A stretch of DNA of 64,000 bases from Craterostigma plantagineum. Its lineage: Eukaryota > Streptophyta > Magnoliopsida > Lamiales > Linderniaceae. This document shows positions 1 to 10,608 of this stretch, one piece after another. The notes under the pieces are model-generated. The model worked only from the letters and a program-made list of their open reading frames with translations. It was not told the DNA's origin and did no database searches. Each line of letters opens with the position of its first letter. Positions within the stretch are counted from its first letter, which is position 1. Location of the stretch: positions 62,001 through 126,000 of the forward strand of contig JAPQWV010000753.1 of assembly GCA_027422505.1 (NCBI GenBank). Reading direction: 5' to 3'. Made by a program: the position numbers and the translations under genes.

Positions 1-165
1 TGGAGAATGTAATTAATTAGCTGGTTGTGTGTAATCCATCATAATATATATTAAAATGTAAGTGTTACGGCCCCTTCAATTTTGTGATTCAAATTGCTTA
101 CACTTTTTCTTATTATTATTTTTAGCGGGATAAAATTAACTCTTTAGATGGAACTAGGTTCAGAC
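1..165 (+). other. 3' flank of an ELIP gene lying left of the window
   Basis: These bases match the sequence directly downstream of the ELIP2 stop codon (from 50147) and of ELIP1 (from 34118). They therefore represent the 3' UTR or downstream flank of an upstream ELIP copy whose coding region ends about 60 bp before the window starts. This implies at least three tandem ELIP genes. Confidence 0.85.
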
Positions 166-568
166 CAGAGCTGTCAAACGGGCCCGCGGCCCGCCCGCCC
201 CGCCAATGGGCGGGGCGGGCTCTAATTTTTTAGGCTCGCCTGAGGGCGGGCGCAGGCATGCCCCTGCGGGCCGCAAGCCCTCCGGAAAATTAAATATTAT
301 ATTTTTATTTTAAAATATAAGATTTATAAATAAATTATGATGATTTTTATATTTTTAGCTATAATTGGTAATTGATAACATAAATAAATTAAAATTAAAA
401 AAGTTTATAAAAGTTAGATATTTTTTCCAACTTAAATTCTTTATTTTTGTTTATTTTTTACTATTTTATATTATTTTTTTCCTATTTTTATTATTTTCTC
501 TTATTTTTTCTTTTTTTTTCTTATTATTTTTTTTTTTTGAATTGGCGGGCTAAGCCCGCCAAGCCCGC
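166..568. mobile_element. hAT-type MITE, right end deleted (unit A)
   Basis: Begins with the terminal sequence CAGAGCTGTCAAACGGGCC followed by GC-rich cggg/cccg stretches around an AT-rich core. The left flank is GTTCAGAC. The complete copies in units B and C end with the inverted counterpart and GTTTAGAC, an almost perfect 8-bp duplication. Here the right end is missing: the sequence passes directly into the inside of the neighbouring hAT element near 568. Confidence 0.75.
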
Positions 569-1398
569 GCAACCGTCGTTTTTTTTAAAATACCTTATGT
601 GTTTGAATAAAGTTTGATTTAGTATATATTATTTGATCGAATCAATTATGTTCGAGATGTACTATATTATTTACAAGACACTCCGAAAAAAATCTACATT
701 TTACAATGAACTTGTAGTACAAAATTAACCAACTAAAATACAATACATAAATGTAAATTAAATCAGTCTCCGTCCGGGACTTCGTCCGAGAAAGGCTCCA
801 GCAAGTACAGACGCCGAACTCCGAAGCGAAAGTTACCTAACGCGGCCGACGCCTGAACTTGTTGAAGCCCATCACGGACGATTCTTCGATTTTTCGGGCT
901 TCCGCAAGTGTAGGCGAGAAAGCAGCGAATGATCTCCGGAGCTTTAACGAATCAACTACCAATTACGGTCCGTCAAAGCATCTGGAGATCACACGTTGCT
1001 AACTTACTTGCACTTATCGAAACCCCTCTTCTTCGTAATCTTCTTCCCTATGAAAAAAATGCATAAACATGAGTTACATTAGAAGTTTAATTTTAAAAGA
1101 AGAACAAGAAGCAACTATAGAAATATTTACTTATCATTTTTCGGGCTTCGTCGTGACTTGTCGTAATAGGCTTGTTCAAATCAATTAGTACCTGAAAATA
1201 ACAATCCATTATTTAGCCATATAAACATAGTCAACATTTGTACGCAAAAAAAATATAAGAGTTGGATACTTATCTTTTTCGGGCTTCATCGTCGTACTAG
1301 GCTTGTTCAAATAAAGTACCTGAAAATAACAATTCATTAGTTAGCAATATAAGCATAATAAATATTTGTACGCAAAAAAAATTATAAGAGTTGGATAC

Positions 1399-3670
1399 TT
1401 ATCTTTTTTCGGGCTTGTTTTTTGATGTGGAGTCCACGCCTCGCTGAATGCCTCTAATAATCCTCGCCGTCGCCGCCGCCGTTGCCGCCGCTTGTCTCCG
1501 TACCGGTGGTGTCCTCGAAAAGGTCGTCGGGCGAGTCGCTGGCACGACATCTTGGGTGCGATACTCGACTCAAGTCCAATCGTCGAGAAGACGTTGGTAC
1601 TCGAGGTTGTCGACACTCAAGTTCGAACGCTTCTCGCTCAAGGTCAAACCGCCATGCTAAAAGCATGCTCCACCGCGACGGTCGAGATCGGGACGGCAAG
1701 GTCTCCCGAGCGATCCTTGCCAACGTTGGATACGTTGGCGACACCCTCGACCACCATCTAAGGACGTTGAACTCATCTTCATCCTCGAACTCGAAAGTCG
1801 TCGACATAAAGTTATCGAGTTATATGTAGGGGTTTTGGGAGGACCTTGGACGCTTGTTTGTGTTGAGGATGTCGTAGTAGTCAGCTAATCGTGAAGATCG
1901 ACTACTAGCAGAACTAGATTGACTGCGCCCTGATCCCGATTGAGACGAGTCGTGGCCAAAATCGGGCTTATACTCTTTAAAGAGCCATGCGCTCGATCGA
2001 GTACGCTCTGCCAATAAATGCTATCGACTACCCTGCCCAACGATACCTCGTATAGTAGCATTCTAGTTGTCTACTCGTACCCTCTAAACGCCATCTCGGA
2101 TCCAATATCTTCGCTATAATGAAGATATCCGGTAACTCAAAAAAATATTTGAGCCACTTGGTAGTCATGTTCCCAACGGCCTCGCCGACTACTAGATCAA
2201 ACCGAAGCCCGTCGAGTATAATTGTGACTTTAACGCAATGATCTAACACAAGTATGGAAGTCGGGTAATATGAACCCGACATCGCCTCGGTGGCGTCATG
2301 AAATACTGGAAGTATCTCACATAAACTGTTGCACGCATCCCATCTCTGGAACTAAAATATACGGCAACACTCTATTTTCGGCAAAGAGATCGCACAGCTG
2401 TGTCTGATATTCCATCGAACTGTACAACAACTTGTAGGTGGAATTCCACCTGGTGGGTACGTCTAAACTAAACTTCGTGGCCGGTACATCCTCTCTAGCG
2501 CAGAAACGCTTCCACTTCTTCCACAAAGACGGGTACCGCATCAGGTAGGAGATTACGTAGCGTATAGGCTGCACCTGCTCCTTTAAACTAACTAGCACGT
2601 CTTGCACACAAAGGTTAAGTATGTGGCAAAAACAACGCACGTGGAAAACCGTCCTCCGACTGACGGCTGACAATACTCCTTCAACCGTTCAATGCTCACG
2701 TTGTTTGCGCTCGCATTTCGAACGATGCTGAAAGACTTTGTTGACTATCCTATACTCTGATAAGATCGTCCTAAGCTTGATCGCAATGTTTTGCACCGTG
2801 TGCGCTTCATCGACTCCCTATATGCGATCAAGCGCTTTTGTATCATCCACGAATCATCGACCCACTGGCATGTCACGCCAATGTACGATGAACGTGCCAA
2901 TGATCGCTCTATATATCGGAGCAAATCGACACATTAGTTCCTAAACTACCTAATAAAGCTACTAAGTCGCGCTTAAGCGCGATTACTGTTTTCCTAGTAT
3001 CCCGCGTCAGGGTGCTCCTCGAAACCTTTTTCGCCTGAGGGTTGTATGCGGTTTTGATCCAAGGCTCGTAGATTGGATCATCGGCAAATCAAAATGGTAG
3101 GTGCCTCGCGGCTATGAACTTGGCAAGCTCCCGTCGCGCAACGTTCTCATTGTAATGAAACAACGACGTTGCACTTCCGCTCCCGCTCGAGGGTCCCGAT
3201 GCGGACGAGCCCGTTCCGCCGAACATTTGGTTGGTTTTGACATATACCTAACTTAGTCGGGTGTTTCGAACGGAGATGGGAAGTCATCGACCCATATCCA
3301 CCCCCTTTCTAAAACTATATTCCCTACCACAGTAGTTAGAAATAGCTTTAAATTGGTTATTTATACTAGTAGGTACCTTCTTAAAGTGTACCGCGAAGAT
3401 GCCCGACTGTAGCCGCCGCCCGGCGGCGTCGGTTTGCGTCGGCGCTTCCTGCTCCGCCACCGTATGTTGCGGGGCATGCGAGCTTGCCCCCGGCGACGGT
3501 TCGAACCCGGCCGCGTCCTCGTTCAAGTCGTCGCCTAGCACGCCGGCGAGATCCAACAACTCGTGCGGGTCGTATTGTTAGTAGTCATCTTGCGATGAAC
3601 TACCAACGACTTGCTTCCCTTTGCTGGCCCTCGATGCACGAGAACCACGTCAGCCACCACCACGATCCAT
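1399..3670 (-). pseudogene. hAT transposase remnant (unit A)
   Basis: Reading leftward from ATG at 3670: an N-terminal low-complexity part, a degraded BED zinc finger (NYCGREYSF followed in another frame by YGSMTSHLRSKHP), the hAT core with the hallmark LDVPTRWNSTYKLL (about 2450), the piece TTKWLKYFFELPDIF (about 2150), and the C-terminal dimerisation motif FNVLRWWSRVSPTYPTLARI (about 1760). Two in-frame stops lie within the first 40 codons (TGA after MDRGGG, then TAA before QYDPHELLDLAG), and frameshifts separate the other blocks, so no full protein is possible. The family is RICESLEEPER/Ac-like hAT transposases, normally nuclear DNA-binding enzymes of about 650-700 residues. Confidence 0.85.
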
Positions 3671-4082
3671 CGTAAAATACTCTACACACGGGTACGAAAA
3701 ATATGGTTAGATAAAAAACTGAAAGCGGCCAAAAAAAGATACCAAGCGACGGGGCGAAACGTCGGCGCGGGCGGCGGGTGACGCGGCGGCGCGTGGCGGT
3801 GCGTGGGAGGCGGCGAGCGGCGACTGGCGCAGGCAGCGGCTGGCGGCGTGGAGGCGGCGGTGGTCGTCGGCGGTGCAGGTAGCAAGGGCGGCGGTCGGCG
3901 CGTGGAGACGCGTGGCGGAGGGTCGGCGAGGTGGTGGTGGTGGGCGGCGAGACCGGATCCGGATGGGAGGTGGGGGCGTGGTGGGGGCTGGCGGAGCGGA
4001 GGGTCGGCGAGGTGGTGGTGGCGTGGGCTGGGCGGCGGCGGCAGAAGGGTGGCACGGTAGTGGTGGTGTGGTGGGTGAAGGA

Positions 4083-4084
<2 letters not shown>

Positions 4085-4148
<64 letters not shown>
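4085..4148. repeat. (GA)n microsatellite in hAT element (unit A)
   Basis: About 32 GA units upstream of the transposase start, on the complementary strand. The length differs among units A, B (38400-38450, interrupted) and C (54465-54522), as expected for a microsatellite. The long Arg-Glu frames it creates are not genes. Confidence 0.95.
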
Positions 4149-4151
<3 letters not shown>

Positions 4152-4632
4152 GTAGAGAGAGAGATTAAGAGATAGAGAGTGGTGTGTGTATTGGGGGTGG
4201 GGGGTGGGGGGATTTAAAGAAGGCTTTTTTTAGCCGTTGTAATCGGCGGTTTGTCCAGTTAATCGGCAGTTGAGTAGAGAGAGAAGTGGTGTGTGTGTTG
4301 GGGGGGGGGGTGGGGGGATTTAAAGAAGGCTTTTTTTAGCCGTTGTAACCGGCGGTTTGTCCAGTTAATCGGCAGTTAACCCGGTTAACAGTCGGTTACA
4401 ACGGCTAATTCTTTTTTAACAAAAAAACTAACGGCGGCAAAATTCAAAATTTGAATTTTTATTTTTTTTTTAAATATGTAAATCGTCGGTTTACCGCCTA
4501 ACCGACGGTTGGCGGTTGGTCAAATAGACCAACCGCCCCGTAACCGGCCATTTACGGTTGCCGATTACGATTGTTGGCAACCGGCGGTTTGACGGTTCAG
4601 CCGCCGGTTACGGTTGATTTTGGGCATGTCTA

Positions 4633-5302
4633 GTTGTATATGTGTCAATTAAAAGGAAAACAACGTATTTTGAATGTATATGTGTATATATAACATATGT
4701 GTTCATTGTTGTATATCACTCTTCGTTAGTTAGCTATTTAGTTAATTAAATCATTTTCTTTAATATCACTAATGTGACTGCAAAGAGAGTGCACGGGTAG
4801 ATACAGAGCGTGCATTTATTACGAAGGGAATACACCGTATTTGAATGTATATGTGTATACATAAGGATAAGATTACTGTTGTCTTCAGTAAATTAGCAGT
4901 TAATAGCCGTGCAGTCTTACAATCTTTCATTGTTTAAGTCGTGTATTCAAATAACGATATATAAGACTGCTTCAGTGTTCAATTATATAATTTAAATGTA
5001 TTAATGTATCATTTCTCTTGTTGTTTATATCATAGGGGTAAATCATTTATTTAGCTGTAAGAAAGAGCAAAATATATGAAACATAAGTACAGGGAGGCAG
5101 ATATTCTTCGATCATATACCATTCTCAATAAGATCTATGGTCAAATAGTGGACTATTTTGTTGAACTTAATGCTTAAACTATGCACAACCTTGTTGTTTT
5201 ATACATGTTCTTCTTTTATGCCTAAAATCTTAACTTATGCAAGAAAGTATAATTTGGGTACACGGAACATACAGTGGCATGTGAAATCTGGTCTTGGACG
5301 CA
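4633..5302. other. Non-coding stretch between hAT element and solo LTR (unit A)
   Basis: AT-rich sequence without a credible reading frame. It contains TGTATATGTGTATA-type repeats and the recurring word AAGACTGC/GCAGTCTTA, which also appears around 7865-7930. No known element was recognised. It is present with few changes in units B and C. Confidence 0.6.
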
Positions 5303-5307
5303 GTTAT

Positions 5308-7457
5308 TGTTAGGGATGTGCCCTCGGAATGCCATTCGAGGATGTAATGAATAGGGCATGTATTTAATAATCGATGTATTATTCGCTATGTAATTGAATA
5401 ATGTATTCTTATACTATGAATGGAATTTATATTTATTATTTATTCTTTGAAAGGCATATTTATTTACCTATTAAGTCTTACTAGGCATCCGGTGAGACGG
5501 TAAATAAATAAATCCCATATATCGTGAGTTTAGTCACTGATTCTCATGGGATGAGAGAGGGTCACCGGTGAGCTATTATTCTCCGATATTAAATTAGTCC
5601 ATAAGTCTGAGACCTTAGTAGGGTGATTGAGCGTCAATTACGACTTATTTGTTGACGACTCTTATATGGTTGTGCCAATCATTCGCTTGGGAAGCGGGAG
5701 GTCGTAACATTGGCATAAGTTGAATCAGGGGATTGACTTGTACTTGGACACGACTCGCAATCGACGATCACATGGACCTTATCGTTACTCTGGGTAGCGT
5801 CAATGATCGATCGGTTGACTATAGTAGTGTGCGTGGACCTTAGACTGAAGGGTCTTTGATGGAGTTGACTTTGGGGTCTTGATTTGTCACTAGTATGCGC
5901 CCATCTTGTTTGGGGACGAACATGGGTCGTCAGCGACATGCGGTCTCGACAACAAGGATAACTGCCGTGCTTAGACTATCGTGAGGGATTCACTGTCTCG
6001 TTAGTAACCGAGATATATGTCCTATGTATATTCGGGGACGGGAAATTACAAAGTCTTCGGCCGAAGCTATAAACTGACTCACGTGGGACGTGTGGAGCAA
6101 TTTAGTAATTTCGTCAGTCACGAATTAGTCATAGAGTCGAGTCTAGTGAGTTTGACGTAACCATGACTCTCACTGGAACGTGACATTTGTGAAGGGTCTA
6201 TACGTACGATGATAATCGATAGTCGGTTCGTAGATCGAAGATCGTGCTCAACACGGGATCTATTCATACCGCGAGATTGGCTAGGCGCTTACCGAATCCT
6301 TGGATTCCTCCCTTGCCGGGTTGAGACGAACCAAGAGAGTCGGGCTTAAAAATGATCACTGTGATAGTGCCTAATTATTATGAGATGTAAATAGATTTAA
6401 CAGTCTTAGAGATGTTAATAAAAATGTTGAATACAAGTTTTAGAAACTGTATTTATATGGACGTAAATTCACGGAACAAAGTGATGAAGAATGAGGCGTA
6501 AATAGGTTTCACAACGATGAGCAAGGCTCGTCACAGTCGTGAAGCCTGTATGCAAAGTTTCAGTAGCTTAAAAAATTCATATCTCACAATCTAGACCTCG
6601 GATTGAGAATTCCTTTAGTCAGAATCAATATTGGTTAGTCTTTTAACTATGGTTAAAATTTCAGGGCAATCGAATATCGTTTACCCCTCGATCGGATCGA
6701 AATACGAAACTGCCGCAAAGCTGTCAGGTCAGTCACAGCCGTGACAACCTTTGCATGTGGCCGTGACACATGGCAGCGAGCTCGTTTTCTGCCCAGACAG
6801 TGTCACGGCCGTGACAGACTTGACCCAGGCTATGACCGACAGTTTTTTGTTCAAATTTGAGCCAAATCAAATCCAATTTAGTTCCTTGTTCTTTTGTTAG
6901 ACTTGTGGGACAAAGTCATTAGATGACATAAATCAAAAGAATCAAACAAGAAATGAGTCATGTAGGACATGATCTCATTTAATTAAGGTTAAAATCATTT
7001 TCAATGTTGAAAATGGAATTTTATGATTAGGCTTTGAGCTAATTTCGCCCATATGAGAATTCCATGCATTCTCACACTAAAAATTTGAGTTTAGAGAGTG
7101 GTGAGAGCTCCTTAGGTTGTCTTAGAGAAAACCCTAAGTGTGTTTGAGTTTCTAGTAAATCAAACACACTAAAACACATCTTTACAAAACATTCTTTACT
7201 TCCTCTAGCCATCATTGGGGAGGTGAAGTTTGTGGTACGTCATGGGATCGGCGTGACTCTCTTCGGCACAGTTCGTGAGCTACGGGAGCTAAGGATCTTC
7301 GCAACGAGGGTAAGATCTCTATTCCTTTATCTGTGTCATACATGAGTTTTCTTTATTTAACCGAGTATCCTAGGGAAACCGTAAGGGGAACCCGGGAAAA
7401 TTTTTAAATTCCGCTACGTCCGGGGCGAGGCCTCGGGTCACCCGGGGTTTCCCAACA
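5308..7457. mobile_element. Solo LTR of a retrotransposon, 2150 bp (unit A)
   Basis: Starts TGTTAGGGATGTGCC and ends GGTTTCCCAACA, the expected TG...CA ends with short inverted termini. It is flanked on both sides by the identical 5-bp duplication GTTAT (5303-5307 and 7458-7462). There is no internal retrotransposon sequence, so the element has collapsed to one LTR by recombination. It is related to the LTR at 25866. Short frames inside it are not genes. Confidence 0.9.
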
Positions 7458-7462
7458 GTTAT

Positions 7463-8022
7463 CACCACTGCATACCATAAACACGGATAAATGGACTCGA
7501 GAACATTGTATGATTTATCTCAGAAATTTCGTACCTGTTTCGCTGTCGGATTTATTGTAGGCTTTGTAGAGTTATTTTTTGCGTGGTTTGGTTTTGGACG
7601 ACTGTAATTACATATCCTTTCATTTGAAATTGCCATTAATTTAGGGTTGCATTTTGTTTCGACGTCTGTTACTAAATTAGTCGTTTATTTAATGGATATG
7701 TTCTAATTTGCACGACCGTTAGTCGTGTTATTAAAGGATATATCATATTTTACCTGACTGTTAATGTATCAGTCGTGTAATTCATAGTTTTCTCATAAAA
7801 GAAGTTACGAAACCTTTCCATGAAAATTTCAAACGATATAAGTTTGCCAACTTATCCAGAATTTAGGTATGTAAAATATGTAAGACTACGTAAAAATGCT
7901 AACATGTCTTTAGAATTATAAGACTGCAACAGTGTAAATAGAAATGTACGGAGGTAAACCCTAGAAACGTAAGCTTGCAATACGGTAAGACTGAGGGCGT
8001 TAGACTGATTGGTCTTTATTCA
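7463..8022. other. Non-coding stretch after solo LTR (unit A)
   Basis: AT-rich, no reading frame supported. It includes the 3' flank of the minus-strand exonuclease fragment. The part from about 7915 recurs in inverted orientation at about 25700-25810. Confidence 0.6.
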
Positions 8023-8384
8023 CTACTCTTTGAGAATACAGTACCCGATCTTGTAAGAAACAAATGCATCGATACATACATACCCCAGCTGAGCGTGGCT
8101 AAGAACTCTATTCTCCCAATTGCTCTTAGTCACGTGTTTGGGCTTACTCATCACCATGCCACAAAGCACCCAAGCTAGTTCTTTCAATCCCGCTCCTCGT
8201 AAATACCCTTGAGACCAACGTGCCTTCGGACAGATGCCACGAAATTCCCGCTGTTAAACAACGTGTTGTCGCGGATTAGTTTCGCCATGTCTTCCCCAAC
8301 TGCAACGCCGACAAAGGTGACATTGGGGTTTAACATGAAATCCTAGAGATTTACTAATTTCATCGAGATGAGCAAGCTGAATGA
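8023..8384 (-). pseudogene. Werner-like 3'-5' exonuclease gene fragment (unit A)
   Basis: Minus-strand frames give the C-terminal part of a plant DnaQ-fold 3'-5' exonuclease domain: a VTFVGVAVGEDMAKLIRD-type segment, then after a frameshift GLKELAWVLCG, MSKPKHVTKSNWENRVL and YVCIDAFVSYKIGY, ending at TAG (8023-8025). The YxxxD pattern in YVCIDAF fits the last catalytic motif of this nuclease family. The N-terminal half, which carries the first catalytic acids, is absent. It is therefore a truncated, frameshifted remnant. Family assignment rests on motif recognition only. Confidence 0.72.
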
Positions 8385-9087
8385 TGATGCATTTACGGAC
8401 CTGAATCGGAAGTTTAATTTAAGATTTTAGGTTCAATTTTTTTTAATATTTCATTGAAATATATTCGACATGAGTGTTCTCATGCATTTTTTTAAACATC
8501 GTCATTAAATTTAAAATGCGACCCAATAATATGGAATAGATGTAATGATAACTAGTTAGAACGAACTATAATAACTACATTACTTTCGTATAAAACAAAA
8601 AAATAAGTGTATATTCATAATTAATTATTTTCGTGGTTGAGTTTCAGTTTTGCTTCTTCTTCTAATATTAGTAGGTTTGTCGTTAATGACGACACCTTTC
8701 TCCATTCTAATAATGGTCTTATTCCATGAAGCAATGATATGGAGCAACACTAGAGTAACTGTGTTTAAATCATTAAAGTCAGTAATTTATAAATTTCCCG
8801 GTTGTTACAATACGTTACTTATCAAAAGTGTTTAATTAAAATAGAAAACTAAAGAGTAGAGTTTTTCCATTGGACGTGGAGAATTTCATTAGAAGAAGAT
8901 TATTTTAAAGTTTTTTTATTGATAAATGAATGTTATCTTTGATTGTTTGACTATATTTATTTGTTATTATTTAGTGTAAAATATAATAATTTGATATGTT
9001 TTATTCAACATGCCTCCTCATGTCTATATCATATTTGATATTAGGGTATATTGAATTCAGACCCCGTAAGAAGTTTAATTTAAGATT
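8385..9087. other. AT-rich stretch flanked by a 17-bp direct repeat (unit A)
   Basis: No coding sequence supported. AAGTTTAATTTAAGATT occurs at about 8411 and again at about 9071, bracketing roughly 640 bp. This could be an insertion with a long target duplication, but no terminal inverted repeat or tail was recognised. Confidence 0.45.
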
Positions 9088-9864
9088 GAGGCCCTGTCGG
9101 AAAAATCGCACAGGGTTTATACTGGGGAAGCTGCAAAAGCGTAAACCAGAAACTTCAACGCTCGCACCTTGGTTAAAGATCCAAGAAATTTCGCTTAGCC
9201 CATCAAGAGTTAGTGCAATGCTTAAACGATTCGAAGTAGAGACGTGCAACTTTTATTTTGGAAGCAGAACTATGGTTCCATTTACCTCTATTTTCGATCG
9301 TCATAGGCCCGCCGAGCACCGGACAACCTGTTAGCATTTATTTGAAGTTGGGTTCTTCTTTCATTGAACGCCATTTCATGGAAAACAGAAAAGTTAGTTG
9401 AGCTGGCAAACAATGATGCCGAAGCTGATGACTTTTTTTGGTTTTTTATTCTAATTCTTTTTAATTATATTATATTTTCTATTAGTAACTTTGGCACAGT
9501 CAAGTTTATTTTCCCATTTCTTGATGACTTGGATACCTTCTTTATATATGCCTGGGGAGATGCAGCTTTCCGATTTTTGCTTGATGAAATTGAAGCCTCA
9601 GGTTAGATATTTAAAGTGGCCAAAAAGGATATGTACATGGGATGTTGCATTGCTGTGCTAATGGTATTTTCATTTTATTTTTTTCTTGTAAAAGTATGTT
9701 AATTTCTTGTATAATAAATGTTAACCATTTTTTTCTTGTAGGCTTGGGTTTACGAAAGAGTTGCAACACTTGCTGAACATCGTGTTTACATTGCTCTCTT
9801 AGGTAATTTAAGTGGAGAAAGAGCAAAATTCCTATCAATCCAAAAGATGCTGAAAATGCATTAA
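9088..9864 (+). pseudogene. Plant mobile domain (PMD) protein gene, broken (unit A)
   Basis: Plus-strand frames reproduce the order of a plant mobile domain: MLKRFEVETCNFYFG then, after a shift, GPPSTGQPVSIDLKLGSS (about 9306-9358), then FLDDLDTFFIYAWGDAAFRF (to 9606), then GCCIAVLM joined across a probable GT-AG intron (9664-9741) to AWVYERVATLAEHRVYIALL. The YAWG and WxYER-type motifs are characteristic of this domain. A stop (TAG at 9604-9606) and at least two frameshifts break the gene, and both unit copies share them. PMD genes can be cellular or part of transposons; which applies here is unclear. Confidence 0.6.
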
Positions 9865-10230
9865 TGGTAACAAGGTGGGTTGATTTATTGCGAAAATTTC
9901 TCTTACATATTAATTTAAAATTACTAGCAGAATTACAAAGAGAAAAAAACTAAAACAAAATTAAAATATTTAAAATAAAAACGCTATTTTTTTACACTAT
10001 AACGTGTTTTTATGAATTTTTACGCTATTTTACGGTAGAAAGCGCGCTACACCACGCTTTTTAAAACACTGGCTGAAACACCTACAGAACACACGATAAT
10101 TTGTTAAACTATATACTTTGTTTTTGCTTTCGGATTTTATGATAACCAGGTTCCAATGCCGCGAGCGGATTTTATTATTTATGTTATTGTAAAAAAATTA
10201 AAAGTTGCTTAATCCATTGCTCACGAAAGA
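9865..10230. other. Intergenic AT-rich stretch (unit A)
   Basis: No gene or element recognised. The part 10084-10156 (around ACACACGATAATTTGTTAAA) recurs at 23521-23585, next to the degraded glucanase copy, marking one edge of that duplication. Confidence 0.5.
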
Positions 10231-10275
10231 ATACATACATACATACATACATACATACATACATACATACATAGA

Positions 10276-10305
<30 letters not shown>
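10231..10305. repeat. (ATAC)n microsatellite (unit A)
   Basis: About 18 tandem CATA units with one interruption (ATAGATAC). Unit C has a shorter, uninterrupted tract, consistent with replication slippage. Confidence 0.95.
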
Positions 10306-10306
<1 letters not shown>

Positions 10307-10608
10307 CTACTTTATTTCCCGAGGAAAAAAGAAAAAAACAGCAGTTCTACTAATAGATAAGAATGCTGGTTTTCTTTTTGTCACTACCAAGTAGTAACTA
10401 GTAACTAACTGCCTTACATGCAAATAAATATATTGGAAACTCAAACTCACGTCACAACATTCTTAAAAAGAAAACTAAAACTGAAGCTGAGATTGTCAAT
10501 ACCATCAAGGAAGAAGATCCACCAAGCAGCTTCTTCCCACCAAATTCCTGCAAATAATTCAGACATGGCACTTCTTAATTCACTAACCAAGAAAGAACAC
10601 ATAGCAAT

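Larger units (their letters stand above)
569..4632 (-). mobile_element. hAT transposon, left end deleted (unit A)
   Basis: The right end is an inverted repeat finishing TTGGGCATGTCTA at 4632, preceded by dense CGGTT/AACCG repeats. The left end TAGACATGCCCAAC seen in units B and C is deleted here. The minus strand carries remnants of a hAT transposase (1399-3670), and a long GA tract lies upstream of that reading frame. I could not identify a clean 8-bp target duplication. Confidence 0.82.

Noticed and set aside
365..553. 62-codon Phe/Leu-rich frame resembling a membrane protein
   Set aside because: It is the T-rich core of a hAT-type MITE, starts only at TTG, and is disrupted by indels in the other units.
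1482..1829. Long plus-strand frames opposite the hAT transposase C-terminus
   Set aside because: Shadow frames of the minus-strand transposase dimerisation region, which carries the recognisable motif.
3803..4155. Overlapping Gly/Arg/Trp-rich and Arg-Glu-repeat reading frames on the plus strand
   Set aside because: They come from GC-rich repeats and the (GA)n microsatellite inside the hAT element. Composition is low-complexity and changes frame between units.
5679..5939. 86-codon minus-strand frame inside the solo LTR, present in all three units
   Set aside because: Stays open by chance in a duplicated LTR. No retroviral-type domain and no similarity recognised.
10231..10305. Regularly repeated short units that might suggest a CRISPR-like array
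   Set aside because: Simple (ATAC)n microsatellite without spacers, in a plant genome. The motif array at 12.6-16 kb likewise has irregular, non-spacer structure.
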